From positions 21,831 through 85,830 of the forward strand of contig CACBOY010000005.1 in NCBI GenBank assembly GCA_902540995.1: a stretch of 64,000 bases of DNA. Reading direction: 5' to 3'. The notes beneath the pieces were generated by a model that had not been told where the DNA came from, ran no database searches, and saw only the letters and a program-made list of their open reading frames with translations. Each line of letters begins with the position of its first letter. The first letter of the stretch is position 1. The position numbers and the translations under genes were made by a program. Shown here in pieces: positions 31,143 through 41,401 of this stretch. Source of the DNA: an uncultured SAR86 cluster bacterium (GTDB lineage Bacteria; Pseudomonadota; Gammaproteobacteria; Magnimaribacterales; AG-339-G14).

Positions 31143-32093
31143 ATGAAAGAATCGGATGAATTTTTAGTTCTTCAAAAATACTTTAAAAATCTGGGGAGTC
31201 AATTCAATGACTCCTCAGGTATTTTATTGGGTCCTGGAGATGACGCTGGTCTATTTACAGTAAAAAAAAATGACCTGATTTTCTCTACAGATGTTTCCAA
31301 TTCAGACGTTCACTTTCCGAAAGACTTAGCCCCCGAGCATATTGCTTTTCGGTCTTGCGCTGTGGCAGCTAGCGATATCCCAGCTTGTGGTGGAACTCTT
31401 AAGTGGCTTTCTATTAGTCTTGTAACGCCAAGTAAAAATCTTGATTGGCTAAAACAATTTGCGAAAGGCTTAAACCTCTTCACTAAAAGTTATCAAGTGC
31501 CGATTATTGGTGGAGACTTAGTAAAAGGAAAAGAATGCTCGGTATCGATCGGAGTATGTGGAGAAGTAAGTCGTAAAGAGTTTCTTTCTAGAGATGGTGC
31601 AAAAGTTGGGGACTCAATTTATGTAAGTGGAAGTCTAGGTCTTGCTAAGTTAGGATTAAAAATAATTACTTCGAAGAAGAAAAAACTAACTGTTAAAGAA
31701 AAAAAATACGTTAAAAAATTTCTTCAGCCCAAAGTACATACGTTGCTCGGAAAAAACTTAAGAAGCATCGCAACTAGCTGTATTGATATTTCCGATGGAT
31801 TGCTTGGTGATTTGGGTCATATTTGTCAGCGAAGCAATCTCGGAGCAAAAATAGATTTAGATTTAATACCTTATGAAGGAATTTACAATGAAGCCCTAAC
31901 TTGGGGAGACGATTATGAACTTTGTTTTACTGTTCCAAAGAATAAGGAATCAAAACTTAATAAATTACTCAGTAAACTTAAGCTTAAAAAGTTTAAAATT
32001 GGTGAAATCGTTAAAGGGAAGGGCATAAAGGTTGTTCAAGATAATAAAGAAATCAAACTGAATAGAAAAAGTTACAATCATTTTGCTTCATGA
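31143..32093 (+). CDS. thiL: Thiamine-monophosphate kinase
   Basis: GPGDDAGLFTV, FSTDVSNSDVHFP, CIDISDGLLGDLGHI, GDDYELCFTVP. Confidence 0.93.
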   Translation: MKESDEFLVLQKYFKNLGSQFNDSSGILLGPGDDAGLFTVKKNDLIFSTDVSNSDVHFPKDLAPEHIAFRSCAVAASDIPACGGTLKWLSISLVTPSKNLDWLKQFAKGLNLFTKSYQVPIIGGDLVKGKECSVSIGVCGEVSRKEFLSRDGAKVGDSIYVSGSLGLAKLGLKIITSKKKKLTVKEKKYVKKFLQPKVHTLLGKNLRSIATSCIDISDGLLGDLGHICQRSNLGAKIDLDLIPYEGIYNEALTWGDDYELCFTVPKNKESKLNKLLSKLKLKKFKIGEIVKGKGIKVVQDNKEIKLNRKSYNHFAS

Positions 32094-32614
32094 GTACTTT
32101 TCCAAATTTGAAAAAATTTTCCCATCTTTCAGCTACTTTTTTTGGGGTAGGTCTTTTACCCTTTGCTCCTGGAACTTGGGGCTCTTTTGCAGCCTTGATA
32201 TTATTCTTTGGCTTTATCTATTTTCAGGTAAGTTTTTTTAATTTTCTCTTTATTTTTCTTTTATTTTCTCTGGCATCAATACTTATCTGTGAAATAGCTT
32301 CCAAAGATTTACTTGAAAGGGACCATAAAGCGATTGTAATTGACGAAGTAGCTGGAGCATGGCTTTCCTTTCTGTTTATACCAACCTTAGGAATCTATAA
32401 TTTTTCAACTTCTGAATGGCAAAAGGAATCTTATCTTGCTGCTATGATTTTTTTTGTTCTATTTCGCTTTTTTGATATTTTAAAACCTCATCCAATTTCT
32501 ATGATTGATAAGAAATTTAAGTCAGGGTTTGGTATTGTTTTAGATGATTTAGTGGCAGGAGTTTTTGCTGGTTTGACTTTATTAGGCGGAAACTTTTTTC
32601 TTCAAATCTTTTAA
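32090..32614 (+). CDS. pgpA: Phosphatidylglycerophosphatase A
   Basis: FFGVGLLPFAPGTWGSFAAL; VIDEVAGAWLSF; FRFFDILKPHPISMIDKKFKSGFGIVLDDLVAG. Confidence 0.93.
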   Translation: MSTFPNLKKFSHLSATFFGVGLLPFAPGTWGSFAALILFFGFIYFQVSFFNFLFIFLLFSLASILICEIASKDLLERDHKAIVIDEVAGAWLSFLFIPTLGIYNFSTSEWQKESYLAAMIFFVLFRFFDILKPHPISMIDKKFKSGFGIVLDDLVAGVFAGLTLLGGNFFLQIF

Positions 32615-34471
32615 ATCTAGCTCTAGGGAGAGTTTTTCCAAAATTTTATTTTTTGATAAGCCTGCAGCCTCTCTTTGATCTTCCTGACTTCCCACAATAG
32701 GGAAATCATCTGGTACACCAAAAATCTTGAGTTTATCTGAATATCCAATTTTTGTAAGGTATTCATTTACCGCTGATCCAGCTCCACCAGAAATAACATT
32801 CTCTTCAATTGTAATAATGTACTTGTGTGTCTTTGCGTACTTTTCAATAAGTTTTTCATCAAGAGGCTTGATGAATCTCATATCTACTAGTGAACAGCCT
32901 ATTTCATCTGAAATTTCCATGGACACGTTTAACATATTCCCAAAAGAGAAAATAACCAAATCTGACAATGCTTCATTTATCACTCTTGCTTTACCAATTT
33001 CTAGCAAATCAAAGCTTTTTGAAATTTCTGTACCAGGACCTTCTCCTCTAGGATATCGAATAGCTGCTGGACCTGAATGGTTGTATCCAGTTGAAAGCAT
33101 TTTCCAACATTCGTTTTCGTCTGAGGGACTCATAATAACCATATTTGGTATGCATCTTAAATAAGAAACATCAAAAATACCTGCATGAGTCGCGCCGTCT
33201 CCACCAACGAAACCAGCTCTATCAATTGCCAAAGTCACATCTAATTTTTGCAAAGCAACATCATGGATTAATTGATCATATGCTCTTTGTAAAAATGTGG
33301 AATAGATAGCAAGAATTGGTTTTTTTCCTTCTTTAGCCAACCCTGCAGCAAATGTCATGCTGTGTTGCTCAGCAATAGCAACATCGTAAAATTTATCTGG
33401 ATTTTTTTCTGCAAAATCATTCATACCTGATCCTTCTGACATTGCAGGGGTAATAGCTACCAAGTCATCATCACCTTCACCAACTTTTTTTGATAGCCAA
33501 TCGCCAAAAACTTCGGAATATTTTTTTCCATTTGTTGTTTTTGTATTTTTTTCGATTTTATTCAAAGCATGATATCCAATTGGGTTTTTTTCTGCCGGCA
33601 AAAAACCTTTTCCTTTTTGGGTTATTAAATGTAAAAGTTTTGGACCCTTAAGATCTTTTAAATTTTGTAAGGTTTTTAGCATCTCATTTAAGTTATGACC
33701 ATCCATTGGCCCAATGTAGTTAAACCCCAATTCCTCAAAGAGGGTTCCTGGCGCTAACATTCCTTTGAAATGTGTCTCTGCTCTTTTAGCAAAGTTTTTA
33801 GCGGATGGTATAAATCTTAAAGCTGTTTTTCCTCCTTCTCTGATGGAAGTGTAAAGTTTACTTGCCCAAATTCTTGCAAGATAGTTTGAAAACCCTCCTA
33901 TATTTTTTGAGATCGACATGCTGTTATCATTGAGAATCACCAAAATATCAGAATCAAGTGATCCAGCATGAGCTAAAGCTTCATAAGCCATACCGGCAGT
34001 CATAGCGCCATCGCCAATTATTGCTACATGGTTTTTCTCTGGTTTTGCGATTGCCATACCCAGTGCTGCACTTATTGAGGTACTTGAGTGTCCGGTACCA
34101 AAAGAATCATAAATACTCTCCTGTATATTTGTAAAAGGATGCAAACCATCTTTTGATCTAACAGTAGAAATTTCTTTTTTTCTACCGGTTATAATTTTAT
34201 GTGGATAACTCTGATGTCCAACGTCCCAAATTAAGTTATCTTCAGGTGCATTAAAAATATAGTGTAAAGCAATGGTTAGTTCAATGACGCCCAGACCAGC
34301 TCCAAAATGACCACCACTCTTAGCAACAGAATAAATCAAAAACTCTCTTAATTCGTCAGCTACCTGACGGAGCTCTTTTTTGGTTAATTGCTTTAAATCA
34401 GAAGGGTAATTAACCTTATCAAGCAACGGAGTGACAGGAAGAGATTTTGGAATTTCTGAATAAGTTTTCAT
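32582..34471 (-). CDS. dxs: 1-deoxy-D-xylulose-5-phosphate synthase
   Basis: VGHQSYPHKIITGR, GTGHSSTSISAALGMA, GDGAMTAGMAYEAL, HAGIFDVSYLRCIPNMVIMSPSDE. Confidence 0.97.
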   Translation of the reverse strand: MKTYSEIPKSLPVTPLLDKVNYPSDLKQLTKKELRQVADELREFLIYSVAKSGGHFGAGLGVIELTIALHYIFNAPEDNLIWDVGHQSYPHKIITGRKKEISTVRSKDGLHPFTNIQESIYDSFGTGHSSTSISAALGMAIAKPEKNHVAIIGDGAMTAGMAYEALAHAGSLDSDILVILNDNSMSISKNIGGFSNYLARIWASKLYTSIREGGKTALRFIPSAKNFAKRAETHFKGMLAPGTLFEELGFNYIGPMDGHNLNEMLKTLQNLKDLKGPKLLHLITQKGKGFLPAEKNPIGYHALNKIEKNTKTTNGKKYSEVFGDWLSKKVGEGDDDLVAITPAMSEGSGMNDFAEKNPDKFYDVAIAEQHSMTFAAGLAKEGKKPILAIYSTFLQRAYDQLIHDVALQKLDVTLAIDRAGFVGGDGATHAGIFDVSYLRCIPNMVIMSPSDENECWKMLSTGYNHSGPAAIRYPRGEGPGTEISKSFDLLEIGKARVINEALSDLVIFSFGNMLNVSMEISDEIGCSLVDMRFIKPLDEKLIEKYAKTHKYIITIEENVISGGAGSAVNEYLTKIGYSDKLKIFGVPDDFPIVGSQEDQREAAGLSKNKILEKLSLELDLKDLKKKVSA

Positions 34472-35391
34472 TATTTATCTCTCAAAATTATAAATTTTGA
34501 TAATTTAACTAGATTCTCCGTATTATAAGGGAGCTTTGATAAAATTTTTAAAGCATCAAAACATAATTTTTCAGCTCTTTCTTGAGATGCTTTAAGGCCA
34601 ATAATGGCTGGGTAAGTGGCTTTATTTTTTTCTGCATCGGAATTTAGGGGCTTGCCTATTTTCTTTTCGTCTCCAAGAATATCTAAGATATCATCCTTGA
34701 TTTGAAACGCTAACCCAAATTTTCTAGCAAAATTCAAAAAAGCTTTTACATCTTTTTTTAACAGCCCATCTTTAAGAATACATATAGACTCTACACAAGC
34801 TTCAATTAGCTTGCCTGTTTTTAAATAATGCATTTCATCCAAGTCTTTAATGTTAATTTTTTTTCCTTCTGCAGCTAAATCTCTACTTTGTCCCTCAACC
34901 ATTCCCTTTGGTCCACAAGCCTTTGCAAAAAGATTTATGATTTTAAGTTTTTGGTCTGGCTTAAGTTTTTCATCTTTAATGGTTGTCAAAATTTCTAATG
35001 CAAGAGGTTGAATTGCATCTCCAGCTAAAATTGCTGTAGCTTCATCAAATTTTTTATGACAAGAAAGCTTACCTCTTCTGAAATCGTCATCATCCATTGA
35101 GGGCAAATCATCATGTATCAAAGAGTAACAATGAATTAATTCACCCGCAGCTGCCATTAAGTCAATAGTTTTTGGACTTACATCAACTTTTAGAGCTTCA
35201 GCCATTAGCAAGACAAGTTGTGGTCTAATTCTTTTTCCTCCATTTAAAACAGAATAATGAATGGCCTTAGAAATTTTCGAATAATTTTTTGGAGGTAAAG
35301 ACTTTAGAATAGCTTTATCAATCCTTTTTAAGTTTTTTTTTAAAAAGGGTAGATCTTTTAGAGCTAAAACTTCTGGATTATTTGTCATCAA
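34471..35391 (-). CDS. ispA: Farnesyl/geranyl diphosphate synthase
   Basis: [47 protein letters not shown]. Confidence 0.95.
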   Translation of the reverse strand: MMTNNPEVLALKDLPFLKKNLKRIDKAILKSLPPKNYSKISKAIHYSVLNGGKRIRPQLVLLMAEALKVDVSPKTIDLMAAAGELIHCYSLIHDDLPSMDDDDFRRGKLSCHKKFDEATAILAGDAIQPLALEILTTIKDEKLKPDQKLKIINLFAKACGPKGMVEGQSRDLAAEGKKINIKDLDEMHYLKTGKLIEACVESICILKDGLLKKDVKAFLNFARKFGLAFQIKDDILDILGDEKKIGKPLNSDAEKNKATYPAIIGLKASQERAEKLCFDALKILSKLPYNTENLVKLSKFIILRDK

Positions 35392-35620
35392 AATCTTCTA
35401 GATCAAGCGTGCCATCATCTTTTTCTAAAAGCTTTTGAATTTTTAATTCAGCTTTGGTGAGAAGTTCTTGACAGTGTTTAGTTAACTTTACTCCCTCTTC
35501 AAAAGTTTTAATTGATTCGTTCAAGGGTAAATCACCATCTTCAAGTGCTTCAATGATATTTTCAAGTTTTGCTAAAGATTTTTCGAAATCTAAATTCTTT
35601 TCTTTGGACTTATCGTTCAC
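35378..35620 (-). CDS. xseB: Exodeoxyribonuclease VII small subunit
   Basis: [44 protein letters not shown]; upstream of ispA-dxs. Confidence 0.93.
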   Translation of the reverse strand: MNDKSKEKNLDFEKSLAKLENIIEALEDGDLPLNESIKTFEEGVKLTKHCQELLTKAELKIQKLLEKDDGTLDLEDFDDK

Positions 35621-38600
35621 TTGCTGTCTTAGTAAATGTATTTTTTATGTTATTAAAAGTATCTTTAATAGCTACAGGTAGCATAAGCCAACAAGGAGTC
35701 AAGAACAAGGTTATTGCGGAGGCAAAGGTCAGACCACTTACCACAGCAAACGACATAGGTTGCCACCATTCAGAGACTCTCCCGCCTATCTCAATATTCC
35801 TTTGATAAAAATCGACTCCAATTCCTGAAGCTAATGGCAATAAACCAATAACGGTGGTTGCTGTAGTCAAAATGATAGGTCTCAGTCTTTGTGCCGCGGT
35901 ACGAACTACAATTTCTTCTCTAGATAAATCTGGATTTTCTTTTGAGATAACATTATAGGTGTCTACCAGAACAATATTATTGTTCACAACAATACCTGCC
36001 AAGGCAATAATTCCTAGACTGGTAAATAAAGCACTTGATATTTGTTGAGTAACTAATAAGCCCAGAAAAACTCCGTTGGTAGACAAAATAACGGCTGAAA
36101 CAATTATGAAAACTTGATAAAAGCTATTTAGTTGAATCATCAATAAAATTGACATCAAAAATATACCAACGATAAAGGCAAATACAAAGAAAGCTGAATT
36201 TGCATCCGATTCTGCTTGTTGGCCACCAAATCTGAATTGCAATTTTTCATACTCATTATTGTCTTCTATCCATTGCTCAATTTTTGGAATGACATCCTCT
36301 ACTAAAGCTCCTTTTTGATATTCAGCTGCAACAGTAAAGGCTCTTTCTCCAGAAACCCTTCTGATAGAAGGTGGTATATAGGCCGGAACAACTTCCACAA
36401 AACTGCTCAATGGAGCTTGCCCAAATCTTGTATTCACCGTCAAATCATCAAACTGATCTAATCTTCTTTGCTCTGCAGGAAATCTCACTCTGATATCTAC
36501 TTCTTCGTCTAGATCTTCGGGTCTATATTCTCCAACTTTCACACCCGCGGTCATAAATTGTATTGCAGCACCTATATCTTGAGTTGTGACTCCAAATTGC
36601 TTAGCTTTTTCTTTATCTATTTTGATTGTCCATTTCAGAAGATTTGTTGGAATGGTGTTGTAGATATTTTTAGCTCCCGGAATGGAATCCTTCATATAAT
36701 CGGTAAGAGCTATGGTTGCATCAGTTACCATATCGAAATCCCTACCAAATATATCTATTTCAATAGGGGAATCAGTTGGTGGACCATTTTCTCTAAGTTT
36801 TGCGTTTACAACTAAACCCGGAATATCCTGTGTTTTTTCTAAAAGTTCATCATAGACATCCCAACCTGTACGGTTGAGATCTTTTTCAAAAGGCATTTCA
36901 ATAAAAATGGTTCCTATTTCGTCTGAATTACCTCTATCCCTTGGATCTGCAACACCATTCATATTTAGAGATATAGAACTCGGACCTGGAATACTCATCA
37001 CAATATCTTCAATCTCTTTTAAAAAACCCAATTTTTCCATTTCACCAAAACTACCTCTGCCTTCAATTTTTACTTCCATTTCAAGGGGCTCTTCTTCAAT
37101 AAAAAATCTACTTCCAGGGGCATGCTGGCTGTAGAGTATATAAATAGTTGTTACAGTAAAAATTATAAAAACTATAAATTTTCCAGGAGATTGAATAACT
37201 TTTGTTAATGCTCGAGCATAAAATCCTGTAAAACCATCTATTTTAGTAGGATCGCCGTTTTCAAGAATACTGGCATTTTGTAAAGTCTTAGACTTTCTTA
37301 TTCCTAAATTACCAAATCTAGATCCTATTGCCGGAGTAAATACCAAGGCATACAAAATTGATCCCAATAAGACAATAAACAACGTGACAATCATGGGTCT
37401 TAAAAACTGGCCAGATACACCAGGCATAAAAAACATTGGAACAAATATTGATAAAGTGGTTCCTATAGAAATTGTTACGGGCCAAAACATTCTCTTTGTC
37501 GAAAATTTGTAGGCCGAAATTCTATCGAGCCCTTCAGCCATCTTCCTATCAGCATACTCGACCACAACAACGCAACCATCGATTAACATCCCTAAAGATA
37601 TCAACAGTCCAAAACAAACCATAAAGTTAAAGGTGTAATCTATGGCAGCGAGAAAAATTGAAGCAAAAAGAAAACATGTAGGGATGGCCATAGCAACCAT
37701 TGCTGAAGACCTCAAGCCCATTGTTCCAACAACAATCGTCAATACTAAAATAAGCGCTGTAAGGATGTTTCCTCCCAACTCGGCAACCATCATTGAGGAC
37801 CAGCCAGTTCTATCTTGAGTCACAATAACTTCAACTCCAGCAGGCAAATTAGGACGAAACTCGTCTAAAATAAAACTTACTTTTTTTGCTGCAACAACTT
37901 CCTTAGCATCTTGTCTTTTCATAACGGATAAAGTTACTGCATCTTTTCCATTAACTCTGGAGAAGGAGTCCCTGTCCTTAAATGTTCTTCTTAAAGTTAC
38001 TAAGTCCTTGAGTGTAATTACCTTTCCATCGCTTTCTATGATGGGAATATTTTCAACATCTGTAACATCTTCAAAAACAGAAGGTACTAATACTGAAAAC
38101 TTTCCTGTAGACGATCTTAAATCACCTGCGGGGATTGCTCTATTTGCATCTCCGATGGCATTGTACAAATCCCTTGGGGAAACGCTGTAACTTTCTAATT
38201 TTGTTTTATCAATGGTGGCTTCCAACAAGTCATCTGGTACTCCTCTTAAATCAGCTTCCAAAACTTCTGGAATAGTTTCTACAGCAGTTTGAAGTTGTCT
38301 TGCAAAAGCCAATAGTTCCCTTTGGTTAGAAGAACTAGAGATTAGGTTTATATCTAATATTGGATATTCATCTAAAGTAAATTCTTTTACCATTGGATCT
38401 TCAGATTCCGACGGTAATTCCTGCATGACTTCGTCAATAAGATTTTTAACATCTTTGACGGCAACATCTTTCGAATATTCAACCGGGAATTCTAAAATTA
38501 CATAAGACATGTTTTGTCTACTGTAGGATTGAATATCTACCAATTCATCGACAGTTTTTAATTTCTGTTCTATTGGCCTGGTTAATAGTCTTTCTGCATC

Positions 38601-38774
38601 CTGCGCAGAGACTCCATCGTAGTAAGTAGAAACAAAAACATAAGGGATATTGATATCTGAGTAAGCTGATGCGGGCAATTGAATAATCGAGGTGTATCCC
38701 CAGATCAATGTAAAGGCTAAAAAAGTAAAGGTAGCCTTATAACGATCTACAAAAAAATCAATTAATGATTTCAT
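35610..38774 (-). CDS. RND efflux transporter, AcrB/HAE1 type
   Basis: 1054 aa; [23 protein letters not shown]4 [29 protein letters not shown]. Confidence 0.93.
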   Translation of the reverse strand: MKSLIDFFVDRYKATFTFLAFTLIWGYTSIIQLPASAYSDINIPYVFVSTYYDGVSAQDAERLLTRPIEQKLKTVDELVDIQSYSRQNMSYVILEFPVEYSKDVAVKDVKNLIDEVMQELPSESEDPMVKEFTLDEYPILDINLISSSSNQRELLAFARQLQTAVETIPEVLEADLRGVPDDLLEATIDKTKLESYSVSPRDLYNAIGDANRAIPAGDLRSSTGKFSVLVPSVFEDVTDVENIPIIESDGKVITLKDLVTLRRTFKDRDSFSRVNGKDAVTLSVMKRQDAKEVVAAKKVSFILDEFRPNLPAGVEVIVTQDRTGWSSMMVAELGGNILTALILVLTIVVGTMGLRSSAMVAMAIPTCFLFASIFLAAIDYTFNFMVCFGLLISLGMLIDGCVVVVEYADRKMAEGLDRISAYKFSTKRMFWPVTISIGTTLSIFVPMFFMPGVSGQFLRPMIVTLFIVLLGSILYALVFTPAIGSRFGNLGIRKSKTLQNASILENGDPTKIDGFTGFYARALTKVIQSPGKFIVFIIFTVTTIYILYSQHAPGSRFFIEEEPLEMEVKIEGRGSFGEMEKLGFLKEIEDIVMSIPGPSSISLNMNGVADPRDRGNSDEIGTIFIEMPFEKDLNRTGWDVYDELLEKTQDIPGLVVNAKLRENGPPTDSPIEIDIFGRDFDMVTDATIALTDYMKDSIPGAKNIYNTIPTNLLKWTIKIDKEKAKQFGVTTQDIGAAIQFMTAGVKVGEYRPEDLDEEVDIRVRFPAEQRRLDQFDDLTVNTRFGQAPLSSFVEVVPAYIPPSIRRVSGERAFTVAAEYQKGALVEDVIPKIEQWIEDNNEYEKLQFRFGGQQAESDANSAFFVFAFIVGIFLMSILLMIQLNSFYQVFIIVSAVILSTNGVFLGLLVTQQISSALFTSLGIIALAGIVVNNNIVLVDTYNVISKENPDLSREEIVVRTAAQRLRPIILTTATTVIGLLPLASGIGVDFYQRNIEIGGRVSEWWQPMSFAVVSGLTFASAITLFLTPCWLMLPVAIKDTFNNIKNTFTKTASER

Positions 38775-39813
38775 CCTTGTTTAATCTATAGTCAATCGCA
38801 ATATCAACTTTTTCATTGTTATTTACGTAGTCCTGGCCAACAGTGATGATTCTTGAATTGAAAGGAAGACCAGTTACCCAAACACCTTCTTCTGTATCTT
38901 GAATTATTTCTACTGTATAAAATTCCACAAGATTATCTTTATTAACTAATCTGACCCCAAGATTTCCTTCTGGATCTAATCTTAGAATCGATAGCGGAAT
39001 GATATGAGCAGGCTCAGGAGTGGCCGATACAATTACTTTAGCAGTTTGACCATCTTTAATTCTTCCAGAGGGATTTGGAATGGAAATTTCAATATCAAAA
39101 GTATGCATCATTTCATCTGCAGATGCCGAGATGAAAGTAATTTGGCCCTGAAACTCTTGACCGTCATTTGTAATAACCCTTACGCTACTTTCTTTAGTAA
39201 GATCTAGAAGCTCATTTTCTGAAATATCTCCAGTTATCATCATGGGATCTAAATCTAACAGGGTGGCACAAGTAGAACCTCGATTTAAAAAGTCCCCGAC
39301 ATCTAGATCAATTTTATCCACTACGCCATCAAAAGGTGCTTTTATATTTGCATAATCCAACTCGAGTTTAGCCCTCTCATAATTTGACTTCGCATTTTGC
39401 AGTTGCTTTGAGGAATATAGCTCTTCTTCAAATAGTTTTTTTGCAGAATTAAAATCCAATAAAGCTTTATCAAAATTTGCTTGCCTTTCAGCAACAAATA
39501 AAGAACAAATAACTTCACCTTTTTTTACAAAAGTTCCTTGAGCAATAGGTAAATTAATAATCTTTCCTGAAGTTTCAGACTTAACCAAAACTTTTTTATC
39601 AGCCTTTGTAAATCCCTTGACTACAATTTCTTTGGAAAAATTTTCTGCCTTTTGGTCGATAACTCTTACTACAGGATCTTTTTTTTCAATCAAAGCAGGA
39701 GGACTGGGTTCTTGAACAAAAAACCCTGAGACCATCCATATAATAGCGAATCCAACAAAAAGAGATGCCCACTCTAAATTAGATCTTGTAAGAAGCCTTG
39801 AAACGATATCCAT
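38758..39813 (-). CDS. RND periplasmic adaptor (membrane fusion protein)
   Basis: N-terminal TM; SGKIINLPIAQGTFVKKGEVIC, ANIKAPFDGVVDKIDLDVGDFLNRG barrel-sandwich; overlaps the RND gene. Confidence 0.92.
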   Translation of the reverse strand: MDIVSRLLTRSNLEWASLFVGFAIIWMVSGFFVQEPSPPALIEKKDPVVRVIDQKAENFSKEIVVKGFTKADKKVLVKSETSGKIINLPIAQGTFVKKGEVICSLFVAERQANFDKALLDFNSAKKLFEEELYSSKQLQNAKSNYERAKLELDYANIKAPFDGVVDKIDLDVGDFLNRGSTCATLLDLDPMMITGDISENELLDLTKESSVRVITNDGQEFQGQITFISASADEMMHTFDIEISIPNPSGRIKDGQTAKVIVSATPEPAHIIPLSILRLDPEGNLGVRLVNKDNLVEFYTVEIIQDTEEGVWVTGLPFNSRIITVGQDYVNNNEKVDIAIDYRLNKDEIIN

Positions 39814-39869
39814 TAATTAATTCCCTTTCCTTTTATATAGAGGCGAGGGGCGATTATATCAAGGAAAAC

Positions 39870-40469
39870 CTATAAATATTTCTTTTTTATGTTCTCCAAT
39901 CTAGCTTTTTGTTTTCCTTTAGAAAGGGGTTTTTCGACAGATATTTCTTCTTTGAACACAGGCAAAAGGAGCAAGCTTTCTTTAAATTCACTCTCTTCTA
40001 ATATTTCCTCATAGGCATCTATGAATTCCTTTTTTATATCAAATTCGGATTCTGTTTTTAACCTATACCAGCCGACTTTCGCACCAGCATGATAAACAAA
40101 TGGATGAGACCAATTGAAATCTAATGGATTTGTTTCCCCCAAAGAACTTGCTTCAATGTAAGCAGTGTTTGAAGAAGGGATATTTTGTTCAAGAAGTTTT
40201 AATTCTTTAATCTGATTTAAAACTGCACTCAGAGATGGTAAATATTTTGAAGTTTCTATGATTTTGTCTATTGCTCGGAATACTATCTCATTTTGGTATT
40301 TTTCTAGCTTTGCGAGCCAAAGTTGCTTAGCTAAGGTTAAGGTTTCTTCATCTGGAAATGCTTTATGAAATTGATTGTGAAAGGTAATTTCTAATTCGGC
40401 AAAAATAAGATTAATAAGCTCTACTTGGCTTTTAGGTATTTTAATTTTTGAAGTTAACTGCCCACTCAT
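39870..40469 (-). CDS. Phage lambda replication protein P-like (putative replicative helicase loader)
   Basis: INLIFAELEITFHNQFHKAFPDEETLTLAKQLWLAKLEKYQNEIVFRAIDKIIETSKYLPSLSAVLNQIKE has the lambda P N-terminal layout (IINGVFSQLLATFP..RRQWVLAF..PFLPSPGQF); followed by HPFVYHAGAKVGWYRLK. Confidence 0.6.
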   Translation of the reverse strand: MSGQLTSKIKIPKSQVELINLIFAELEITFHNQFHKAFPDEETLTLAKQLWLAKLEKYQNEIVFRAIDKIIETSKYLPSLSAVLNQIKELKLLEQNIPSSNTAYIEASSLGETNPLDFNWSHPFVYHAGAKVGWYRLKTESEFDIKKEFIDAYEEILEESEFKESLLLLPVFKEEISVEKPLSKGKQKARLENIKKKYL

Positions 40470-41397
40470 GATCTTTCAATCTTGATAATACATTTTTTGT
40501 ATTCCCATGTTTAGCTTTCCATTTAAATTTTACGTGTTGGATGAACTTTGAGTTCCAGCAATTTCGCATTTCTTTTGTCTCCAGCCAATAAAGTTTAAAT
40601 TCTGGTATTTGAGATATGGCAAAACTTTTATTTATCTTAGCTAAACTCAAAACGTCAAAACAATCTTCCGAAGGTTTCCAATCTTTATTCATCCTAGTTG
40701 GTTTCTTCACCATAGAAATCAAATTTTGATACCTGACCCATTGATTTTTAATGTGATTGAGAAATTTAGTATTCCAGGAATCAGAGGCAGTATTCCTTTC
40801 GCTCCAATACAAAATAAATTCTGGCAAGGCATCAACGATAAATTTTTCCTCAATTTCGGCATGTTTTAAAATTTGTAATGCTTCTTTGGAGGGTTTCCAG
40901 TTTTTTTGAATTGGTTTCATTTTTGATGCTTTATTTAAGCTTTCTTCTTCTGCTCTCCATTCTTTTAAAAGATATTTAAGAAACTTATAGTCCCAAGAAA
41001 AGCTTTTATCCTTTCGATCAGACCAATAAGCTCTAAATTCAGGTAGTTTATTTCTAATGAAGTCCTCCGAAATGCCAAGACTTTTGGCTTCTTTCAAAAT
41101 ATTGTTTGAAGGAAGGTATCCCTTGGAAATATTTTGCTTTCTTTCTGGGATAGTTTCTTTACTTTTGGATTTCAAACAAAAAGTCTCTCTCGATGTTTCT
41201 TCGATTAATTTAAGCTTAAGAAGTTTCTTTAAGACTTTATGAACTTCCTTATTTTCAATAAATGAAAGTTTGTCTAATAGCTGAGTTAAGTTTTGTTTTT
41301 TTTCAGACTTAAATATCTGCAGGACAATTGCTTCATATAGACCAATGCTAGATGCAATTTCTTTATCAAAATTTAATAAATTTGTTTTTCTTGACAT
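40441..41397 (-). CDS. DnaT-like primosomal protein with N-terminal winged-helix-like region and three tandem DnaT-type ssDNA-binding domains; start MSRKTN at 41397
   Basis: Three repeats of W/L-P-S-x4-L-x2-A-x11-LPEF-x2-YW-x8-SW-x2-KF-x2-H/Y-x3-W; ORF start at 41439 would overlap aroG. Confidence 0.8.
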   Translation of the reverse strand: MSRKTNLLNFDKEIASSIGLYEAIVLQIFKSEKKQNLTQLLDKLSFIENKEVHKVLKKLLKLKLIEETSRETFCLKSKSKETIPERKQNISKGYLPSNNILKEAKSLGISEDFIRNKLPEFRAYWSDRKDKSFSWDYKFLKYLLKEWRAEEESLNKASKMKPIQKNWKPSKEALQILKHAEIEEKFIVDALPEFILYWSERNTASDSWNTKFLNHIKNQWVRYQNLISMVKKPTRMNKDWKPSEDCFDVLSLAKINKSFAISQIPEFKLYWLETKEMRNCWNSKFIQHVKFKWKAKHGNTKNVLSRLKDHEWAVNFKN

Positions 41398-41401
41398 AAA
41401 C

